DNA of 64,000 bases, taken from Phycisphaerae bacterium. Lineage in GTDB: Bacteria > Planctomycetota > Phycisphaerae > Phycisphaerales > UBA1924. Below, in pieces: positions 61,526-64,000 of the stretch. The notes under the pieces are model-generated. The model worked only from the letters and a program-made list of their open reading frames with translations. It was not told where the DNA came from and did not search any database. The stretch lies in assembly GCA_030429705.1 (NCBI GenBank), contig JAUIES010000002.1, forward strand, positions 312,001-376,000, given 5' to 3'. The position numbers were made by a program, and so were the translations under genes. Position 1 is the first letter of the stretch. Every line of letters begins with the position of its first letter.

Positions 61526-61588
61526 AATCACATACTCCAAATTTGGTGCTCAATCATACCTTGCACGCTGACAAGGTCTCATTCTACT

Positions 61589-62800
61589 TCAGACTGGCTC
61601 GGCGTGCGCCCCCCGGGCACCGCTGGTGATAAACCAGGCAGGAATCAAACCCGTTCTCGCGGCGTATTCGTCGGCAATCTCACGGCAACATTGGTCGGCG
61701 TACTCCGGATCAACAAACGCCACCATGCATCCACCAAATCCACCGCCGGTCATGCGGGCACCAAACACACCCCGGCTTGCCTGAGTTATGGATACCAGCG
61801 TGTCGAGTTCTGCGCAACTCACTTCGAAGAGATCACGAAGACTGTCGTGAGAAGCATTCAATGCCAGGCCGACCAGATCAACAGAACCGGATTCGATCAT
61901 CTCTTTGACAGCCGCCGCTCGCGCGCTCTCCTGCACAACATGCAACGCGCGCGCCCGCAATCGTTCACCGCCCGGCTCATTACAAAGCGCATCGAGTTGC
62001 GCGGGATCGCCGACATCAGCAAGGCACGCAGGATCCTCAAGTCCAGTACGCTGCATAAGGGCGAGAGCACGCTCGCACGATGACCGCCGATCGGCGTAGG
62101 CACTCGAAGCAAGGTTGTGCCGAACCATCGAGTTCACCACCAGAACCACGGCGTCGTCTGGCTGCAATTCCACCTGCGATGTTGATTTGTCCTTGCATCT
62201 CAGCAACATCGCCTTGCCGGATTGCGCGAACACGCTGATCGCCTGATCCATGAAACCACAGGGAACATGGGCAAACCTCTGCTCAGCCCGCTGGCACAAC
62301 AAGACTATGCTCCATGGTTCAAGTCGAGCGCCCACGACCGCCTCGATCGTTGTCGCCGCCGCGACCTCCAGAGCCGCCGAACTCGACAGCCCCGCGCCAA
62401 CAGGAACATCACTCGCAACCGCCACACACAGCGGATCAACTGTGAAACCAGCCTCGACGAAGCCCGTAATCACGCCACGAATGTACGATGTCCATTCTCT
62501 TCGCAGCGGATCATTGATCTTCTTCGCATCAACCGATATCTGCGCGGCATCGGCGTGCTCACTCACAAAATGCCACTGTTGATCGGAACTGGGTCCAACG
62601 ACGACAGCCGTTCGGTGCTCGATCGCCATCGGGAGCACATACCCACCGTTGTAGTCGGTATGGTCGCCGATCAAGTTGACACGCCCCGGAGCGCTGGCTG
62701 CGTGCGTCGGGGCCGATCCAAATCGTTGTCGAAACAGTCGGCACGCCCGAATCACTGGCCCGGCACACTCACGCTTGGTGTTCGTCGAGGAGGTCGCCAT
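61589..62800 (-). CDS. galK: Galactokinase
   Basis: Galactokinase phosphorylates galactose at C1 in the Leloir pathway (GHMP kinase family). The galactose-binding signature GRVNLIGDHTDYNGG, the ATP loop PVGAGLSSSAALE and the C-terminal RMTGGGFGGC are all present in a 403-residue protein. ATG 62800 gives a short N-terminal extension. No galT or galE is nearby. The gene is divergent from the last zinc-ribbon gene. Confidence 0.95.
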   Translation of the reverse strand: MATSSTNTKRECAGPVIRACRLFRQRFGSAPTHAASAPGRVNLIGDHTDYNGGYVLPMAIEHRTAVVVGPSSDQQWHFVSEHADAAQISVDAKKINDPLRREWTSYIRGVITGFVEAGFTVDPLCVAVASDVPVGAGLSSSAALEVAAATTIEAVVGARLEPWSIVLLCQRAEQRFAHVPCGFMDQAISVFAQSGKAMLLRCKDKSTSQVELQPDDAVVLVVNSMVRHNLASSAYADRRSSCERALALMQRTGLEDPACLADVGDPAQLDALCNEPGGERLRARALHVVQESARAAAVKEMIESGSVDLVGLALNASHDSLRDLFEVSCAELDTLVSITQASRGVFGARMTGGGFGGCMVAFVDPEYADQCCREIADEYAARTGLIPAWFITSGARGAHAEPV

Positions 62801-62953
62801 TCGCTACACAGCCACCCTTGTAAGTTGCCTGCACTGCAGCGATAGAACCCGCGCAACCAGATCGAATCTCAGAAATCCGTCGGTCTTGTTCGCTGCGTTC
62901 ATGCTCGCTCCTTCGCGTCCAAGTATGATCGTGCGATCGCGAAAGTCTAGCCT

Positions 62954-63925
62954 ATGTGCCCGTCTGCCCGAGGACCGACTATTCAGGGACCACCCGAACC
63001 ATCGCAGACCAACCCAAACGCGGCACAACCAGAACCGCCGGCTGCCATCGGTGCATCACTATTGCTTCCAGCGGGTGTCAACTGCGCCCACTGTGGCTAT
63101 GAACTGCAAGGACTCAATCGTCATTCGTGCTGTCCCGAATGCGCCACGCCAATTGAACAATCGTTGCGTGGCGATGCGTTGATCTTTGCTGACCCGCAGC
63201 GGTTGCGCAGGCTCCGATTGGGTGCCGAGTGCCTTGCCTGGGGCGGGTTCGCCTGGGTCTTTTTGGCATTTCTGGGTTGGGCGATCCGAGCGTTCCTGTC
63301 CATGCTCATCCCAAGCGACCCATTTTTCGCGACAGCTCTTGTATTGATTGTGCATGTCGCTGTTGTGTCAGTTCTCTGTTTCGGAGTCTGCATCGTCACG
63401 AGCGAAGATGAAACAGACCCACATACACACCATCGGCGCTGGTTGAAACCCGCCACCCGTTGGATCATGCTCCCAGGGTATGTTATTCAGGAACTGTCAG
63501 TTCTGATGTTCTTCGCCAGCACTGGTGGCGGTGGAATCGGGGGGACGATCATCATGTTCACGCTGACCACGAGTGTGTTCGGCTGGGCACTGATGTTCAA
63601 GTGTGTCGGCAACCTCTATCGAAGGGGGCGTGTCCGGCGCCTCGCGCAATGGGCTGACTTCGTTTCGGTTTCGCTGTTCTTGAGTTTCGGTCTTGCGTGT
63701 TTCTTTTGGCTGATCATCGGGATGCTCGCGCTTGTGCCGCCGAGTGCAGCGATGGGTCTGGGCGTGCTTCTTGGTCTTCTGCCAATCGGGATCGCCGTTC
63801 TGCTCGTCGCCACGCTCCTCGCTGCATTTGTTGTGCTGGTTGAACTCGGCTCGTGGATTCAAAAAGCGCGTCAGCGTTCTGAAGCCATTCACAACGCCGC
63901 CAAAAACGCAACGAGTTTGTTCTAG
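62954..63925 (+). CDS. Zinc-ribbon polytopic membrane protein (CGYDLTG-related), copy H
   Basis: The protein has 323 residues. A Pro-rich N-terminus is followed by the ribbon CAHCGYELQGLNRHSCCPECA at about 43-63, clearly related to that of the 30-36 kb cluster. At least six hydrophobic helices follow (FAWVFLAFLGWAIRAF, VLIVHVAVVSVLCFGVCIV, LSVLMFFASTGGGGIGGTIIMF, LFLSFGLACFFWLIIGMLAL, GVLLGLLPIGIAVLLVATLLAAFVVLV). It is twice the length of the small copies, so it forms a long variant. Function unknown. ATG 62954 has no strong ribosome site. Confidence 0.8.
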   Translation: MCPSARGPTIQGPPEPSQTNPNAAQPEPPAAIGASLLLPAGVNCAHCGYELQGLNRHSCCPECATPIEQSLRGDALIFADPQRLRRLRLGAECLAWGGFAWVFLAFLGWAIRAFLSMLIPSDPFFATALVLIVHVAVVSVLCFGVCIVTSEDETDPHTHHRRWLKPATRWIMLPGYVIQELSVLMFFASTGGGGIGGTIIMFTLTTSVFGWALMFKCVGNLYRRGRVRRLAQWADFVSVSLFLSFGLACFFWLIIGMLALVPPSAAMGLGVLLGLLPIGIAVLLVATLLAAFVVLVELGSWIQKARQRSEAIHNAAKNATSLF

Positions 63926-63942
63926 ACAACGAGCAATGACAG

Positions 63943-64000
63943 ATGCTCACTGAATCTTCAACGCTGCAGTTGCTGACGAACCTGCGCTGTTTGCTCTATG
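63943..64000 (+). CDS. Possible start of a further gene, cut by the window edge
   Basis: From ATG 63943 the frame stays open to the end of the window (19 codons, MLTESSTLQLLTNLRCLLY), 17 bases after the previous stop. It may be the next gene of the same strand, but the stretch is too short to judge, and a short GAGCA/TGCTC hairpin overlaps its start. Confidence 0.3.
   Translation, partial: MLTESSTLQLLTNLRCLLY

Noticed and set aside
61346-62083. 245-residue plus-strand frame across the entericidin and galK genes
   Set aside because: It runs antisense to galactokinase motifs and to the entericidin gene and has no recognisable content.

Overview
The window looks like a chromosomal segment of a Planctomycetota bacterium, most likely of the Phycisphaerae lineage. 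The lineage call is inference from gene content. It rests on a planctomycete cytochrome protein with DUF1549/DUF1553 domains paired with a DUF1501 protein (21.5-26.1 kb), on many small membrane proteins that begin with a C-x-CGYDLTGL...CPECG zinc ribbon, on a dockerin-tailed repeat protein, and on an ECF sigma factor beside a membrane Ser/Thr kinase. The DNA is GC-rich and densely coded. No rRNA, tRNA, CRISPR array, insertion sequence, integrase or phage module was seen.

Layout, 0-12 kb: the 5' part of an ABC-transporter ATPase gene runs off the left edge and is divergent from prfA. A 346-base non-coding stretch with palindromes follows. Next come two secreted proteins on the minus strand: an M60-type metallopeptidase and a GVYG-repeat protein ending in a self-cleaving S74 chaperone domain, with a clear sigma70-like promoter. 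After a lone MotA/TolQ/ExbB protein, a plus-strand operon carries ispA, dxs, nadK and a SpoIIE-type phosphatase (7.2-12.05 kb), covering isoprenoid precursor and NADP synthesis.

12-26 kb: a minus-strand run reads DUF1844, sdhC, sdhA, sdhB, nadC and birA (18.1 down to 12.07 kb). It encodes a cytochrome b558-type succinate dehydrogenase plus NAD and biotin steps. A parvulin-like protein and a YraN-family nuclease-like protein overlap by four bases. The divergent planctomycete cytochrome genes and DUF1501 follow.

26-36.7 kb: accessory region. It holds a 1063-residue secreted protein made of about 180-residue repeats with a terminal dockerin pair, two secreted proteins of unknown function, and seven zinc-ribbon membrane proteins on both sides of a fibronectin-III-like protein. 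Upstream of that last gene lies a 63-nt periodic coding-like repeat. An eighth zinc-ribbon relative sits at 63 kb.

36.8-64 kb: a minus-strand block of polA, recQ, a GlmU-like hexapeptide protein and mreDCB links replication/repair and cell-shape genes. Then comes a divergent trio: a membrane-anchored coiled-coil protein, an ECF sigma factor and a membrane Ser/Thr kinase. These are followed by trpD, a large membrane protein with a disordered Gln/Asp/Ser region overlapping a VWA/glutamine-amidotransferase-like membrane protein, a methyltransferase, miaB, an orphan histidine kinase, a tiny entericidin-type lipoprotein, galK and a final zinc-ribbon membrane protein.

Best candidates for undescribed biology are the zinc-ribbon paralogue cluster, the 21-codon repeat fused in frame ahead of the FN3-like gene, and the coiled-coil/ECF/kinase trio.
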